DNA of 34,320 nt. It comes from Planctomycetota bacterium (lineage in GTDB: Bacteria > Planctomycetota > UBA1135 > GCA-002686595). Numbering within the stretch: position 1 is the first letter of the stretch; each line of letters starts with the position of its first letter. The translations under genes were made by a program, and so were the position numbers. The stretch spans positions 1 to 34,320 of the forward strand of contig JADLBP010000346.1 in assembly GCA_020847695.1 (NCBI GenBank). The letters run 5' to 3'. The notes beneath the pieces were generated by a model that did not search any database, had not been told where the DNA came from, and worked only from the letters and a program-made list of their open reading frames with translations. Of this stretch, positions 32,959 through 34,320 are shown in pieces.

Positions 32959-34320
32959 TCCGGGCTGGGTATCGACCGGATCGCCGCCCGGAACGAACGC
33001 AAGAGCGCCAGCCGGTCGGGCTCGTTCCCCGAAAACACCCTGGCTTGCTCCGCGGCCTGAGCGAGGAACCAAGTCTCGCCGCCCAGTGTGAGCAAGCCGC
33101 GTTCGCGCGCCGTACGGAGTAGTTCGGATTCCGGCGAGCGATAGATCGAATCGACGACGAGCGTCGCGTGCAGCCACGTCGGCGGCAACGGTGACTCGCC
33201 GCGTTTCCAACCGAGCGGCGTCGCGTTGACCAACACGTCGGTGCGGCGCGTCGCGAGCGCGTCCCACTCGACGACCTCCGCGCCGAAGCGGGCGGCGAAC
33301 GACTCGGCGCGCGCCGGAGTCCGCACCGCGAACACGACGCGCAGCCCGCGCTCGCGCGCAACGGCGGCGAGAGCTCGCGCGGCGCCGCCCGCGCCGAGCA
33401 CGCAGAGCTCGAGCCCGTCGAGCGGCCGGCCGAGCACGCCCTCCGCGCGCTCGAAGAGCGCGTGCACGCCGGCGACGTCGGTGTTCGATGCGCGCCAGCC
33501 GCGCGCGGTCGCGAGCCACGTGTTCGCGGCGCCGAGCTCGCGCGCGGACGAATCGGTTTCGTCGGCGAGCCGCAGCGCGTCCTGCTTGAACGGCGCGGTG
33601 ATCGAGAGCCCACGCACGCGGCACGCGCGCGCCGCGCGGGCGAAGCGCGCGAAGTCGTGGGCTTCGAACGCGACGTAGAGCGCGTTGCGTCCCGCCGCGC
33701 GCAAGAGTTCGCCGTGAACCGCGGGGGACAGCGAATGCGCGATCGGCCGGCCGACGACGCCGAAGAGCTCGAAACCATCGGAGGAGAGCGGCGCCAACGC
33801 GGCGACGAGCTCGTCGACCGGCCACTGGCCGGGCGCGGTCGGCGGGCCTTCGCCGCGGCGAGGCGCCGCGTACGTCCACGGGGAACCGAGCAGCGGCGCG
33901 ACGACGCGCGAGAAGCTGCCGACCGCACCCGACGAGAACGCGACCAGCTCCCCCGCCGTGCCGGCGAGCCGCGCGAGCAGCTCCAACGCTTCCTCCGCGC
34001 TGCTCGCGGCGTGGACGAGCTTGCGCACGTCGCCCGGCCGAGCCGCGGCCGCGAGCTCCGCGAGCCAGCGATCGAGATCGAACTCGCCCGTCGACGGCTC
34101 GTGTCGCGACACGATCCGGCGCGCGACGCCGGGGAGCTCGCCGAGCTCCGCCGCGGCGCGCCAATCGACGTCGACGAAGCTCGCGCCGGCGCGCGCGGCG
34201 GCGCGCAGGCGCTCGAGCCGTTGCTCGCGCGAGCCGGTGAAGTGCCCGTAGCTCTCCGGACCGTTGCACGCGGCGATCACCGGCTTGCCGAGGGTCGCGA
34301 CGAGCTCCGCGAGCGCGAGC
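32955..34320 (-). CDS. aroE: Bifunctional type I 3-dehydroquinase / shikimate dehydrogenase (start outside window)
   Basis: At least 454 residues are in the window; the reading frame runs past the right edge, so the N-terminus is missing. The N-terminal part is a type I dehydroquinase (AroD): GKPVIAACNGPESYGHFTGS, FVDVD, catalytic His in IVSRHEPSTG and Schiff-base Lys in GDVRKLVHAAS. The Glu that usually follows FVDV is Asp. The C-terminal part is shikimate dehydrogenase (AroE): RPIAHSLSP, LSITAPFKQDA with catalytic Lys, GAANTW, SNTDVAGV with catalytic Asp, and LCVLGAGGAARALA for NADPH. Together they convert 3-dehydroquinate to shikimate. Similar fusions occur in plants, Chlamydia and planctomycetes. 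Followed by aroK in a 4-base overlap. The GTG at 34280 is internal, not the start. Confidence 0.93.
   Translation of the reverse strand, partial: LALAELVATLGKPVIAACNGPESYGHFTGSREQRLERLRAAARAGASFVDVDWRAAAELGELPGVARRIVSRHEPSTGEFDLDRWLAELAAAARPGDVRKLVHAASSAEEALELLARLAGTAGELVAFSSGAVGSFSRVVAPLLGSPWTYAAPRRGEGPPTAPGQWPVDELVAALAPLSSDGFELFGVVGRPIAHSLSPAVHGELLRAAGRNALYVAFEAHDFARFARAARACRVRGLSITAPFKQDALRLADETDSSARELGAANTWLATARGWRASNTDVAGVHALFERAEGVLGRPLDGLELCVLGAGGAARALAAVARERGLRVVFAVRTPARAESFAARFGAEVVEWDALATRRTDVLVNATPLGWKRGESPLPPTWLHATLVVDSIYRSPESELLRTARERGLLTLGGETWFLAQAAEQARVFSGNEPDRLALLRSFRAAIRSIPSPE

Noticed and set aside
34189-34280. GTG at 34280 as the start of the aroDE protein
   Set aside because: The frame is open to the window edge and the upstream residues (LVATLGKP) fit the dehydroquinase domain, so the real start is outside.

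Overview
The window is a high-GC bacterial chromosome segment with strong third-position G/C bias, which is why many long open frames appear antisense to real genes. Gene content points to a planctomycete (Planctomycetota): a DUF1800/DUF1501 pair, a run of sulfatase-family lipoproteins, a fused type I dehydroquinase/shikimate dehydrogenase, giant secreted proteins built from Ig-like or thrombospondin-type-3-like repeats, and a related C-terminal domain on two secreted proteins. This placement is inferred from gene content and protein style, not from a marker-gene comparison. No insertion sequence, integrase, phage gene or CRISPR array was seen; it reads as ordinary chromosome.

Layout, left to right. 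1-1451: the start of a truncated exported protein (-), a cupin-like DUF4863 protein (+), a divergent EF-P family protein (+) and a clear terminator. 1494-8258 (-): a YgiQ-type radical SAM protein upstream of a 1586-residue secreted metalloprotease with seven Ig-like repeats. 8400-11093 (+): a Cys-rich exported protein, a degenerate Sco-like protein with a CxxC, and a Sco1 - cytochrome c - YHS triple fusion; this looks like a copper/haem cluster at the cell envelope. 11277-14266 (+): DUF1800 and DUF1501 overlapping by ATGA. 14478-16676 (+): a secreted protein with Cys-rich calcium-type repeats, ending in a textbook hairpin terminator. 16823-20116: a PrcB-domain lipoprotein (+) tail to tail with a subtilisin-family lipoprotein (-). 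20233-23659: an MFS exporter (+) convergent with an S9 prolyl-oligopeptidase-family peptidase (-). 24202-25239: a PA0069/Rv2578c-type radical SAM protein (+). 25243-29731 (-): three tandem sulfatase-superfamily lipoproteins joined by GTGA overlaps. 29864-32173 (+): a large secreted thioredoxin-like/TPR protein divergent from them. 32221-34320 (-): the aroDE fusion (running off the right edge), aroK overlapping it by ATGA, and an initiator tRNA-Met with its own promoter and terminator.

Most products carry a signal peptide, lipobox or twin-arginine motif, so the window is mainly envelope and secreted biology with a few housekeeping genes. The most unusual items are the Sco1-cytochrome c-YHS fusion with its Cys-rich and CxxC partners, the PrcB/subtilase pair (recalling the Treponema dentilisin complex), the three sulfatase-fold proteins with Thr where formylglycine sulfatases have Cys or Ser, and the C-terminal domain shared by two otherwise unrelated secreted proteins. 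All functions here are read from motifs by eye; no database search was run.
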